A stretch of DNA of 7,097 nucleotides from Deltaproteobacteria bacterium (lineage in GTDB: Bacteria > Desulfobacterota > Desulfobacteria > Desulfobacterales > SURF-15). The stretch is taken from positions 1 to 7,097 of the forward strand of contig JAHEHB010000291.1 in NCBI GenBank assembly GCA_024644775.1, written 5' to 3'. The translations under genes were made by a program, and so were the position numbers. This document shows, one piece after another, positions 1 through 6,683 of the stretch (positions within the stretch are counted from its first letter, which is position 1; every line of letters begins with the position of its first letter). The notes beneath the pieces were generated by a model that saw only the letters and a program-made list of their open reading frames with translations, was not told where the DNA came from and searched no databases.

Positions 1-113
1 GACCGGGTCGAAGCGATTTTTGGTAGTATCCGATTAAACGCCACCTGATGACCCATTCGTGGGGAAGATTTCAGTGCGTGGATATATTCATTTATTTTCG
101 ATGTACGATTCAT
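1..113 (-). CDS. 5' end of an edge-truncated gene, possibly a DEAD/DEAH-box helicase
   Basis: Read on the minus strand, an ATG at 113-111 opens a frame that stays open through 37 codons to the window edge. The peptide is protein-like and contains LKSSPRMGHQVAFNRILP at residues 14-31. This resembles the extreme N-terminus of large DEAD/DEAH-box helicases of the DUF1998 (YprA/MrfA-like) type, where a short helix and an 'h-x-h-x-x-h-P' stretch precede the Q-motif region. That resemblance is from memory of the family; no helicase motif (Walker A, DExH) lies inside the window, so the product is tentative. The in-frame codons upstream run only to a TAG at 129-131, so the ATG at 113 is the only plausible start. 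No clear Shine-Dalgarno sequence precedes it. A perfect TATAAT on the same strand at 145-140 lies just upstream. Confidence 0.5.
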   Translation of the reverse strand, partial: MNRTSKINEYIHALKSSPRMGHQVAFNRILPKIASTR

Positions 114-139
114 GGCTGAGATACGTAGCGGCTAATCCT

Positions 140-145
140 ATTATA
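140..145 (-). promoter_or_regulatory. Candidate -10 element for the minus-strand gene
   Basis: The minus strand reads TATAAT at 145-140, a perfect sigma-70 -10 hexamer, 27 nt upstream of the ATG at 113. The -35 region expected 16-18 nt further upstream (about 162-169) is poor, so this would be a weak or activator-dependent promoter. AT-rich sequence can give such hexamers by chance. Confidence 0.3.
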
Positions 146-150
146 TTTGC

Positions 151-184
151 TTGCAATTTTAAATATCTGAGATATATTTATAAT
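151..184 (+). promoter_or_regulatory. Candidate sigma-70 promoter for the DUF21/CorC gene
   Basis: TTGCAA at 151-156 is followed after 16 nt by TATATT at 173-178, and a perfect TATAAT overlaps just downstream at 179-184. Transcription would start near 185-195, giving a leader of roughly 250 nt before the ATG at 440. Between the hexamers is a 13-nt inverted repeat, ATATCT-G-AGATAT (163-175), which could be an operator serving both divergent promoters. This is inferred from motif matches only. Confidence 0.35.
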
Positions 185-439
185 AAAAAAAAATCAAATC
201 GTTACAGTGTGGTGAACGTTTCCTAATAATTGGAATAAAACAAATTTGGATGATCCTCACATACCGGAGTTAATCTGGCGTCGTTATCTCTCTGTTATAT
301 CTAATACCGAATTCATTGTGGATGTATTATATCATCCCGCCCTTTCTGTGTTCCGACACCGCCTTGTAAAACTTAGAGGTATCATTACTCCGCATTGTCA
401 CATCAACGTATTTTCTCATAAAATCAAGGTGATATTGTA

Positions 440-1657
440 ATGGAAAGTCAAATCGTTTTTCTGTTCGTGCTGCTTTTTCTATCGGGCTTTTTCTCTTCTT
501 CGGAAACCGCCCTTTTCTCCATCAGCAGAACCAGAATCCGACACATGGCCAAGCAGGATGATCGAATGTTTCTGTTACTCGAAAAAATGCGTCATGATCC
601 ACACAGACTCCTCACCACCATTCTTATTGGAAATAATCTTGTGAATGTAGCTGCAGCAGCCATGGCAACTTCTATAACGATCAAAATTTTTCCCCATTTT
701 GCGGTCGGTATCGCAACGGGTATTATGACATTTCTTATCCTCGCTTTCGGTGAAGTGCTGCCCAAAACGGTTGCGACGCGAAACAATATTCTTATTGCAA
801 AACTTACTATCTATCCGATTTATTGGATGTCCATTTTGTTTCACCCCATTTCAATCTTTTTGAATTTTATACCGAAATTTACCGAAAGAATCAAAAAAAC
901 ACCGACTGTCACCGAAGAGGAACTCATGACATTTGTCGAGGTTGTTGAAGAGGAAGGGGAGATCAAAGAGGAGGAGAAAGAATTCATTCATAACATTTTT
1001 GAATTCGATGATACGAATGCAGCCGAAAACATGACTCCCCGGGCGGATATGTTCGTCATCGACGCGAACAAAAAATTAGATCTAGAGAAGATTGTAAAAT
1101 CAGGGTTTTCAAGAATTCCCGTCATTGATGGCGATATCGACCACGTCATCGGCATCCTCAATATCAAAGATCTATTCATGCAGGTGGCAACGGGAAGCAC
1201 CGAAATTGATGTCCGAAACATCATGACCAAACCGTATCTCGTACCTGAAAATAAAAAATTGGACAGACTTCTCCATCAATTTAAGCGCAGAAAGCATCAC
1301 ATGGCCATTGTTGTCGATGAACATGGTGTGGTGTCGGGTCTTATTACCCTCGAAGATGCATTGGAAGAAATCGTCGGTGAGATCAGGGATGAAACCGATA
1401 GGGAAGAACCGAATATTGTTCAGCGACGGAATAAAGAGTGGATCGTCCTTGGTAAAACGGATATCGATGAGGTCAATGAGGCCATCGGAATGGATATTCC
1501 CGACACAAATGAATATGATACATTTTCGGGATACGTGTTGGATAGCATTGGCAGGATCCCCGCAGAAAAAGAACAAATCCCCATTGAAGCGTTTCTCATT
1601 ACCGTCGTAGAAAAAGAAGGAAACAGAATAAAAAAATATAGTGTCAAACAAAAATAA
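440..1657 (+). CDS. DUF21-CBS-CorC/HlyC family membrane protein (putative divalent cation efflux)
   Basis: This 405-residue protein has the full architecture of the CNNM/CorC (hemolysin C-like) family. An N-terminal DUF21 (CNNM) domain at about 1-145 has membrane segments near 4-24, 58-80, 88-108 and 122-144. It carries the signatures GFFSSSETA (16-24) and GEVLPKT (104-110). Two CBS motifs follow: one near 198-250 (MTPRADMF, SRIPVIDGDIDHVIGILNIKDL) and one near 260-312 (HMAIVVDEHGVVSGLITLEDALEEIVGEI). A CorC_HlyC domain fills about 325-405. Family members act in the inner membrane in Mg2+/Co2+ homeostasis, with the CBS pair sensing adenine nucleotides; older 'hemolysin' names are misleading. 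The ATG is well chosen: AAGGTGAT at 426-433 is an excellent Shine-Dalgarno sequence 6 nt upstream. The nitroreductase gene follows after 17 nt on the same strand, suggesting cotranscription. The length is slightly short but normal, and I see no broken motif. The exact substrate cannot be told from the sequence. Confidence 0.93.
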   Translation: MESQIVFLFVLLFLSGFFSSSETALFSISRTRIRHMAKQDDRMFLLLEKMRHDPHRLLTTILIGNNLVNVAAAAMATSITIKIFPHFAVGIATGIMTFLILAFGEVLPKTVATRNNILIAKLTIYPIYWMSILFHPISIFLNFIPKFTERIKKTPTVTEEELMTFVEVVEEEGEIKEEEKEFIHNIFEFDDTNAAENMTPRADMFVIDANKKLDLEKIVKSGFSRIPVIDGDIDHVIGILNIKDLFMQVATGSTEIDVRNIMTKPYLVPENKKLDRLLHQFKRRKHHMAIVVDEHGVVSGLITLEDALEEIVGEIRDETDREEPNIVQRRNKEWIVLGKTDIDEVNEAIGMDIPDTNEYDTFSGYVLDSIGRIPAEKEQIPIEAFLITVVEKEGNRIKKYSVKQK

Positions 1658-1674
1658 ACCCGCCGTTAGACATC

Positions 1675-2232
1675 ATGACATTTGACGAAATCCTGGAAAC
1701 ACGGAGATCGGTTCGGTCCTATCGATCAAAGCCGGTGTCTAAAGAAGATGTGCTTGCCATTTGCGAGGCTGCTCGGATTGCACCATCAGCGTGCAACAGT
1801 CAGACGTGGCGATTTATTGCTGTAACGAACCCGGTTACCATTAAACGTCTTTGCAAAGAAGCCATGCGTCGGATAATTCCAAATCGGTGGCTTGAGCAGG
1901 CGCCCCTTGTCATCATCGGATGTTCCCGGCTGGATATCGTCGCCAACCGTATTGGTGCCAGAATCAGCGGTACCGAATATTACCAGATCGATTTAGGGAT
2001 TGCCATGGAGCACATGGTATTGAAAGCAACGGACCTTGGCCTCAGCACTTGCTGGATTGGATGGTTCGCCGAAGAAAAGATAAAAGAGATACTCGGAATT
2101 CCGAAAACAATTAAGGTCTCTGCGATGTTGGCCGTTGGATATTCGAATGAAACGCCCCCAAAGAATCGGTCCAGAAAATCGATGGATAAAATTCTTTTTT
2201 CAGAAAAATGGGGACAGGCATTTGTCGATTGA
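1675..2232 (+). CDS. Nitroreductase family protein (FMN-dependent oxidoreductase)
   Basis: This is a compact 185-residue member of the nitroreductase superfamily, which are homodimeric FMN flavoproteins that reduce nitro compounds, quinones or related substrates with NAD(P)H. The N-terminus has the classic FMN-phosphate-binding signature RRSVRSYRSKPV (10-21). It is followed by APSACNSQTWRFI (36-48), the family's 'APS..N.QPW.F' segment with the usual proline replaced by threonine. LGLSTCWIGWF (121-131) and AMLAVGYSNETPPKNR (150-165) match the second FMN-contacting loop and the C-terminal 'GYP...P..R.R' element. The ATG at 1675 places the RRSVR motif at the usual distance from the N-terminus, although no real Shine-Dalgarno sequence precedes it. 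Translation may therefore depend on the upstream CorC-like gene, whose stop is 17 nt away. The gene ends 29 nt from the convergent efp stop. The natural substrate is unknown; no extra ferredoxin or transport domain is present. Confidence 0.92.
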   Translation: MTFDEILETRRSVRSYRSKPVSKEDVLAICEAARIAPSACNSQTWRFIAVTNPVTIKRLCKEAMRRIIPNRWLEQAPLVIIGCSRLDIVANRIGARISGTEYYQIDLGIAMEHMVLKATDLGLSTCWIGWFAEEKIKEILGIPKTIKVSAMLAVGYSNETPPKNRSRKSMDKILFSEKWGQAFVD

Positions 2233-2261
2233 AACGGATGACAAAACGTTGCAGCGAAGGA

Positions 2262-2825
2262 TTACTTTTTAACCCGCTCCACATATTGGCCGCTTCGGGT
2301 ATCGATTCGAATCAAATCACCTTCTTCCACAAAAGGGGGAACCTGTAGAACGTATCCGGTTTCGAGCGTGGCTGGTTTTGTATCTCCGGAAGCCGTATCC
2401 CCTTTTGCCCAGGGCTCGGCGCTTTCAATTTTTAAATCAACAAAATTCGGCAAGGATATCCCAATTGTTTTCCCGTCAAAGAAAAGAACATTGCAGACCG
2501 TGTTTTCTTTTAAAAAATTCTTGGACTCTCCCACCTGATCCTCTGTCAACAGATCCTGCGCAAAGGTAGTCGTGTTCATAAAGCAGTAGTTATTCGCGTC
2601 AAAATACAGATATTCCATCTCGTGCTCTTCTAGATTGGCTTCATTGAATTTGTCACCCGATCGATAGGTTTTATCGAATTGCGCTCCTGTAATCATGTTC
2701 TTCAACTTTGTCTTAAAAAGCGCTTGGCCCTTACCAGGTTTGACAAATTCGAACTGAACAACCACATAGGGATCACCGTCTATCTCGATCTTGAGGCCTT
2801 TTCTCAAATCGCTCGCATCGTACAT
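2262..2825 (-). CDS. efp: Translation elongation factor P
   Basis: This 187-residue protein is a full-length EF-P, which binds ribosomes stalled between the P and E sites and promotes peptide bond formation at polyproline stretches. It has the three expected beta-barrel domains: a KOW-like domain I (about 1-64), an OB-like domain II (about 65-127) and a C-terminal OB domain (about 128-187). The loop FVKPGKGQAL (27-36) carries a lysine at the tip, K32, equivalent to the modified K34 of E. coli EF-P. This is therefore the lysine type, not the arginine type modified by EarP. The end IRIDTRSGQYVERVKK (172-187) is the conserved EF-P signature region. The start is supported by a strong GGAAGGAG Shine-Dalgarno sequence (minus strand, 2843-2836) 10 nt upstream. 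The gene stands alone; no epmA or epmB homologue lies in the window. Its promoter should lie in the 201-bp divergent spacer shared with guaA. Confidence 0.97.
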   Translation of the reverse strand: MYDASDLRKGLKIEIDGDPYVVVQFEFVKPGKGQALFKTKLKNMITGAQFDKTYRSGDKFNEANLEEHEMEYLYFDANNYCFMNTTTFAQDLLTEDQVGESKNFLKENTVCNVLFFDGKTIGISLPNFVDLKIESAEPWAKGDTASGDTKPATLETGYVLQVPPFVEEGDLIRIDTRSGQYVERVKK

Positions 2826-2883
2826 ATATCACATACTCCTTCCAAATATCGACTCCCTGCTCGGTTCTTCGAATCACCCTCAC

Positions 2884-2976
2884 AAGCCGTTTTACTCTCC
2901 CAAACTACTTTTTAAATCGAAAATAAAGTTGACAACGCTAAGCCGTTTAACATATTCACTGTCTTTAATCAAACGG
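2884..2976. repeat. Repeated AAGCCGTTT element in the efp/guaA divergent spacer
   Basis: AAGCCGTTT occurs at 2884-2892 and again at 2940-2948 (direct repeats 56 nt apart, extending to AAGCCGTTTT and AAGCCGTTTA). An inverted CCGTTT half, AAACGG, lies at 2971-2976. The middle copy lies between the candidate -35 and -10 of guaA, and the inverted pair flanks the -10. This could be a repressor or activator operator, but the repeat is short and no known purine-regulator consensus is matched. Confidence 0.3.
2929..2956 (+). promoter_or_regulatory. Candidate sigma-70 promoter for guaA
   Basis: A perfect -35 hexamer TTGACA (2929-2934) is followed after 16 nt by CATATT (2951-2956), which matches 4 of 6 -10 consensus positions. 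Transcription would begin near 2963, about 60 nt before the preferred guaA ATG. The same sequence read on the minus strand gives TTGTCA (2935-2930), a near -35 facing efp, so the two divergent promoters may overlap. No good -10 for efp was found at the matching distance. Confidence 0.5.
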
Positions 2977-3026
2977 TGGTTATCGTTCCGAATGATGGGA
3001 CATACCATCCAACAAGGTACAAACAT

Positions 3027-4556
3027 ATGATACTTATCATCGATTTTGGTTCACAGTTTAACCAACTCATCGCCCGGCGGGTGCGTGAAAACCGTGTTTT
3101 TTGCCAGATCGAACCCCCGACCATTTCCTTTGACGATATTCAGGATCTAAATCCAGAGGGAATCATACTTTCCGGCGGGCCTTCCAGCATTTATGAAAAA
3201 CAGAGCCCGCGAGTGGACAAAAGAATATTTGAGGCCGGTATTCCGATACTCGGTATATGCTACGGGATGCATTTTATGATCGACGCGCTCGGGGGAATTG
3301 TTAAGGGAGCGAAAAAGCGGGAGTATGGGTTTGCGGAGCTTCGAATCAAGAAAACGGATACACTGTTCAAAAAAATAGAGAGCCATACAAAATGTTGGAT
3401 GAGCCACGGCGATTCGACAGACAAATTACCCAAGGGATTTGTGATTACGGCCTCTACCGAAAACACAAAAATTGCCGCAATGGCAAATCGAAAAAGACGC
3501 CTCTACGGCCTTCAATTTCACCCGGAGGTTGAGCATACCCCCAAAGGCAAAACCATGCTCCAAAATTTCCTTTTTGATGTTTGCGAGTGCAAACGTTCTT
3601 GGACGATGAAACAATTTGCAGCCCAAGCAATTGCTCAAATTAAGGAAACCGTTAATGACAAAAAAATCATTCTCGGATTAAGTGGAGGGGTTGATTCCTC
3701 TGTCGCGGCTATATTGCTCCATAAAGCAATTGGAAAAAACCTCGTATGTATCTTCGTGGACAATGGGCTGCTTCGAAAAGATGAAGCTCACGTATTAAAA
3801 ACAAGACTTAAGCAGCATCTTAAAATTAATATTCGATTTGTTAACGCAACGCAAAAATTCCTCTCGGCCCTGCGCGATATCGTGGATCCAGAAAAAAAAC
3901 GAAAAATCATCGGTAAAGTCTTTATGGATGTTTTTGAAGCCGAGGCGAAGAAGATAAAAGATGTCGTGTTCTTAGCGCAAGGAACATTGTATCCGGATAC
4001 CATTGAATCGAAATCCGCTTTTGGCGGACCAACGTCTGTCATAAAATCGCATCATAATGTCGGGGGACTCCCCAAGAAAATGAAATTAAAACTCGTGGAG
4101 CCTTTAAAATTTTTGTTCAAAGACGAAGTTCGTTTGCTAGGAAAGACGCTTGGCTTACAGGACGAAATAATCTGGCGACAGCCCTTTCCTGGCCCGGGGC
4201 TTGCGGTCAGAATCATCGGTAAAGTAACAAAGAGGCGTCTGTCGCTTTTAAGGCAGGTTGATGTTATTCTCCTTGAAGAAATCAGAAAAAGCGGTTACTA
4301 TCGAAAGTTATGGCAGTCTTTTGCTGTACTGTTACCGTTAAAAAGCGTGGGCATAATGGGTGACAAAAGAACCTATGAAAACGTCGTCGCAATTCGAGCC
4401 GTCACAAGCACAGATGCCATGACCGCAGATTGGGCGAAACTCCCCCATGCGCTTCTTGGTAAAATCTCAAATCGAATTATCAACGAAGTGGCTGGGATTA
4501 ACCGAGTTGTATTTGATATTAGCTCCAAACCACCCAGCACAATTGAATGGGAATAG
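3027..4556 (+). CDS. guaA: GMP synthase (glutamine-hydrolysing)
   Basis: GuaA converts XMP to GMP using ATP and glutamine-derived ammonia, the last step of de novo guanine nucleotide synthesis in the cytosol. From the ATG at 3027 the protein is 509 residues, the normal bacterial length. The class I glutamine amidotransferase domain (about 1-190) has the oxyanion segment ILSGGPSS (47-54), nucleophile Cys78 in GICYGMH, and His165/Glu167 in GLQFHPEVEH. The ATP-pyrophosphatase domain has the PP-loop SGGVDSS (219-225). The C-terminal dimerisation domain contains RQPFPGPGLAVRIIG (384-398) and ends in the canonical KPPSTIEWE. A GTG at 2976 in the same frame would add 17 residues. I prefer ATG 3027 because AAGGT (3014-3018) lies 8 nt upstream and the MILIIDFGSQ start matches the family; the GTG also falls inside the promoter-proximal repeat. 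guaB is not adjacent here. The next gene follows after 6 nt. Confidence 0.97.
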   Translation: MILIIDFGSQFNQLIARRVRENRVFCQIEPPTISFDDIQDLNPEGIILSGGPSSIYEKQSPRVDKRIFEAGIPILGICYGMHFMIDALGGIVKGAKKREYGFAELRIKKTDTLFKKIESHTKCWMSHGDSTDKLPKGFVITASTENTKIAAMANRKRRLYGLQFHPEVEHTPKGKTMLQNFLFDVCECKRSWTMKQFAAQAIAQIKETVNDKKIILGLSGGVDSSVAAILLHKAIGKNLVCIFVDNGLLRKDEAHVLKTRLKQHLKINIRFVNATQKFLSALRDIVDPEKKRKIIGKVFMDVFEAEAKKIKDVVFLAQGTLYPDTIESKSAFGGPTSVIKSHHNVGGLPKKMKLKLVEPLKFLFKDEVRLLGKTLGLQDEIIWRQPFPGPGLAVRIIGKVTKRRLSLLRQVDVILLEEIRKSGYYRKLWQSFAVLLPLKSVGIMGDKRTYENVVAIRAVTSTDAMTADWAKLPHALLGKISNRIINEVAGINRVVFDISSKPPSTIEWE

Positions 4557-4562
4557 AAGCCA

Positions 4563-5561
4563 ATGAAAAATCAAGACGCTTCAAATTTTCGGTTTCGAAT
4601 GACGGATGACAGCCCTGGTCCATACTTGCCGGAAGAGCTGGAGAATCGGCGACTAAAAAGGTCGGGCAAACGGATGACGTGGTTTGCCATTCTCATTTCT
4701 TTGATTATTGGCGTCGCGGCCGTCTGGGGTTACTTTGATCTAAAAAAGGGAGTCAGCACGTTGCGTCAATCGGATGTGACAGAGGTACAGAAGCTCTCTG
4801 AAGACCTAAATTCAAAGTTTTCTTCACTGTCGATACAATATGCAAAACTAGAAGAATCCGTAACCAAGCTTCAAGAATCGTTTAAAGGTTTTGAAGTGTC
4901 GTTTGATAAGAAAGTATTACCGCTGGATGAAATTTTTATCGTTTTTGAAAAAACGACTTCTTCGTTAAAAAATGATTTAAAAAAAACCCAACAAACACTC
5001 AATGAACTAAAAGTTACAAAAAGCGACAAGTTAGAACTGACGACGGGACTCGACAAACTTGAGAAGCAAGTGACCCCCTTCAATCAACATCTTAACAATA
5101 TGGAAATCGAAATAAAGGCGCTTGATGAAAATCTAACACAGGAATTGGCAGAGGTCTCAGGAAGCTTGCAAAAAGTAAAAAGTGAGCTAATCAAATTCAA
5201 AAAAATGCAAAAAGACTTGACGACACTATCAGCCAACAAATTAGATAAAAAGGGACTTGAAAGCGAACTCAAAGGTCAGGAAAACCGCTTACAAAAAGAG
5301 CTGCGTCAGGTAAAACAAGAACTGAATCAAAGAGATAAAAAAATTAAGAATATGGAGGACCAAATTCAAGAACTCATGAAGTTTAAGGCGCTATCTGAAA
5401 TAAAAAAACGTTTAGAACCTGCCGAAAGCTCACCGCCTGTAAAAGAACCTCCACAACCATCACCCGCCGAATCGCAATCAACGAAAAATCAACCCGCGCC
5501 CACTGAACAAAAGCTAATCCAGATAGAGCCGGGTGCGATCATCGAACAGAATATCCAATAA
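4563..5561 (+). CDS. Uncharacterised single-pass membrane protein with long coiled coil and proline-rich tail
   Basis: I do not recognise a named family. The 332-residue protein has a charged, probably cytoplasmic N-terminus (1-38, with RRLKRSGKR at 29-37). One membrane segment follows (about 39-57, MTWFAILISLIIGVAAVWG), and then a long helical, Lys/Glu/Leu-rich region (about 64-283) with heptad-like spacing. A related motif appears twice: T-K-S-D-K-L-E-L around 152-159, and A-N-K-L-D-K-K-G-L-E around 224-233, each followed by an L-x-x-x-E pattern. The tail (286-315) is Pro/Ser/Glu-rich, a likely flexible linker, ending in a short hydrophobic C-terminus. The positive-inside rule puts the coiled coil in the periplasm. 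The ATG is 6 nt after the guaA stop with only a weak Shine-Dalgarno sequence, so translation is probably coupled to guaA. No enzymatic motif is visible. It could be an envelope scaffold or spacer protein, but that is a guess. Confidence 0.85.
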   Translation: MKNQDASNFRFRMTDDSPGPYLPEELENRRLKRSGKRMTWFAILISLIIGVAAVWGYFDLKKGVSTLRQSDVTEVQKLSEDLNSKFSSLSIQYAKLEESVTKLQESFKGFEVSFDKKVLPLDEIFIVFEKTTSSLKNDLKKTQQTLNELKVTKSDKLELTTGLDKLEKQVTPFNQHLNNMEIEIKALDENLTQELAEVSGSLQKVKSELIKFKKMQKDLTTLSANKLDKKGLESELKGQENRLQKELRQVKQELNQRDKKIKNMEDQIQELMKFKALSEIKKRLEPAESSPPVKEPPQPSPAESQSTKNQPAPTEQKLIQIEPGAIIEQNIQ

Positions 5562-5592
5562 AGAAAAAAGAACGCGGTCTTCTTTTATTGTT
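5561..5592. terminator. Candidate bidirectional terminator between convergent genes
   Basis: In the 30-nt gap between two converging stops, AAAAGAA (5566-5572) can pair with TTCTTTT (5580-5586) around a 7-nt loop. An alternative inner pairing is AAG-a-AC with GT-CTT around GCG. Each strand has a T-rich run after the stem. The stem is short and A/T-dominated, so it may be weak, but the position suits termination of both genes. Confidence 0.4.
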
Positions 5593-6458
5593 TACCCGAA
5601 CGACAAGGAAATAACACCGACTATCATCACGCAGGCTGAAATAATCCTCCGGTTTGCATCTTCCTCTTCCAGAATTCTCGCTCCCATGAAAGTACCGATC
5701 AAAATACTCACTTCCCGGGCCGGTGCTACATAGCTGACTGGTGTAAAAATGAGCGCGGTTAGAACAAGAATGTAAGATAAGGGATTTAGTACCGCAACAC
5801 CAAAGGCATAGCGCTTGTTGGTCTGCCACTGATGTTTCACATTTTCCCAGTTTTTAAAAGCGTAGGGGAAAAGAAAAATCGTCCGGCCAACACTCGTTGA
5901 CCAATCTAGTAGGACTGGAGGAATCAAAAGCCCACTGACCGCCTGTTTATCCCACACAGTATAGCTTGCGATAATGATACCGGTAATAACTCCGTAACGT
6001 ACCGCCCAACCCGCCTGTGGATCTCGATTGTGAAAAAGCCGTGTGCCGCCAGAAAGAATAAAAACACTATAAACGATAAGAAAAATGCCCGCAATAGCCA
6101 CAATACTGGGGCGCTCGTGGAAAAAACCGATTGCCGCTAAACACGAAAGCATGGGCCCTGTTCCGCGTGCAAGGGGATACACCAATGAAAGATCACCCTT
6201 GCTGTAGCCGCGTTGAAGTACCAAATAATAGGCGAGGTGCAGCAAAGCGCTCACCATCATGAATAGAATACCCGCAAGACCGATAGTCGGTCGCTTGAGA
6301 TATACAACTATCAGGGCAATCGGCGCATAGATGGCACACGATAGAGCGGCAAACAGCCATACAAACGCAGGGCCACCACCTGCACGTTTGGCAAGAAAAT
6401 TCCACGATGCATGAATAAACGCGGCGGAAAGAACCAGTGCGATTGCCAGATTGGTCAT
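5592..6458 (-). CDS. EamA/DMT-superfamily permease
   Basis: This 288-residue, strongly hydrophobic protein fits the ten-helix drug/metabolite transporter (EamA, formerly DUF6) fold. Membrane segments lie near 3-24, 31-53, 60-81, 92-112, 118-137, 150-170, 178-201, 217-238, 243-261 and 270-287. The two halves are repeats of each other. KGDLSLVYPLARGTGP (87-102) ends the third-to-fourth helix connection of repeat one, and PVSYVAPAREVSILIGTF (240-257) is its counterpart in repeat two, followed by the usual E-rich turn (ILEEEDANRR). Such permeases sit in the inner membrane and export or import small metabolites; the substrate cannot be predicted. The ATG at 6458 begins the first membrane helix at the normal place, but there is no good Shine-Dalgarno sequence. 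The remnant of a GNAT gene lies 30 nt upstream on the same strand, so the permease may once have been its downstream operon partner. Confidence 0.92.
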   Translation of the reverse strand: MTNLAIALVLSAAFIHASWNFLAKRAGGGPAFVWLFAALSCAIYAPIALIVVYLKRPTIGLAGILFMMVSALLHLAYYLVLQRGYSKGDLSLVYPLARGTGPMLSCLAAIGFFHERPSIVAIAGIFLIVYSVFILSGGTRLFHNRDPQAGWAVRYGVITGIIIASYTVWDKQAVSGLLIPPVLLDWSTSVGRTIFLFPYAFKNWENVKHQWQTNKRYAFGVAVLNPLSYILVLTALIFTPVSYVAPAREVSILIGTFMGARILEEEDANRRIISACVMIVGVISLSFG

Positions 6459-6488
6459 GTTTACAATAAATCGATATAATAGTTCGTT

Positions 6489-6683
6489 TTAAATTGCCGC
6501 GGCGAATTCCAGTGGATGTCTGACGGCCCCCGAGACTCTCTGCAGTTCTGAAAGATTTAACACCCCTATCAGGAATGCCTCATCCGGCACGTTCCACTCA
6601 CATCGTATAGCATAACGACTCGCAGTTTTAAATCCGAATCTTGGGTCATACGTTGCATATCCCAAAACAATGACACCGCACGG
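6489..6683 (-). pseudogene. C-terminal remnant of a GNAT-family N-acetyltransferase (YhbS-like)
   Basis: Read on the minus strand from 6683 down to a TAA at 6491-6489, 64 codons are open with no start codon. The translation contains GVIVLGYATYDPRFGF, then ASRYAIRCEW and VPDEAFLIGVLN, and ends VSGAVRHPLEFAAAI. This matches the C-terminal third of YhbS-like GNAT acetyltransferases, whose usual text is 'VLGHP.YYPRFGF..AS..GI..E..VPDEAFM' followed by 'G.V.Y...F'. In the same frame upstream there is a TAA (6686-6684), nine codons (TRRVLSGAA) that could be the preceding helix, then a TAG (6716-6714). Nothing resembling the N-terminal region or the acetyl-CoA-binding motif A is seen further upstream in any minus frame. 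The gene therefore looks decayed rather than simply mis-started; a sequencing or assembly error could explain one stop but not the missing first ~100 residues. Confidence 0.75.

Larger units (their letters stand above)
114..439. other. AT-rich divergent intergenic region
   Basis: This stretch separates the minus-strand partial gene from the DUF21/CorC gene. It holds promoter-like hexamers on both strands between 140 and 184 and an A-tract at 185-193. Two stretches open on the plus strand have no good start. One runs from 38 to 226 and can only start at GTG. The other is open from 216 and ends at a TAA at 438-440 that overlaps the downstream ATG; its first usable start is TTG at 246. Neither translation is recognisable as a known protein. 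I treat them as chance open frames or leader sequence, not genes. Confidence 0.5.

Noticed and set aside
1..48. Plus-strand frame from base 1 ending in tandem TGA TGA, as a C-terminal fragment of an upstream gene.
   Set aside because: Only 15 codons with no recognisable sequence; the minus-strand frame over the same bases is longer, has a start codon and resembles a known family.
246..440. A 64-codon plus-strand ORF with TTG start overlapping the DUF21/CorC ATG.
   Set aside because: No ATG, no Shine-Dalgarno sequence before the TTG, and the translation is not recognisable. It is kept only as a possible leader feature.
1172..1651. A 159-codon minus-strand ORF inside the DUF21/CorC gene.
   Set aside because: It is antisense to well-conserved CBS and CorC coding sequence, and its Phe/Ile-rich, low-complexity product is typical of a shadow frame.
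1662..1678. GTTAGAC immediately before the nitroreductase ATG looks like an integron core site (GTTRRRY), and GTTAGACATCATGA is reminiscent of class 1 integron cassette junctions.
   Set aside because: No RYYYAAC partner, no attC-like hairpin and no integrase are present. The site lies in a 17-nt gap after the upstream stop codon, so the match is most likely chance.
2976..3026. Upstream GTG start of guaA giving a 526-residue protein.
   Set aside because: The extra 17 residues do not match the family N-terminus, the GTG lacks a Shine-Dalgarno sequence, and ATG 3027 has one.
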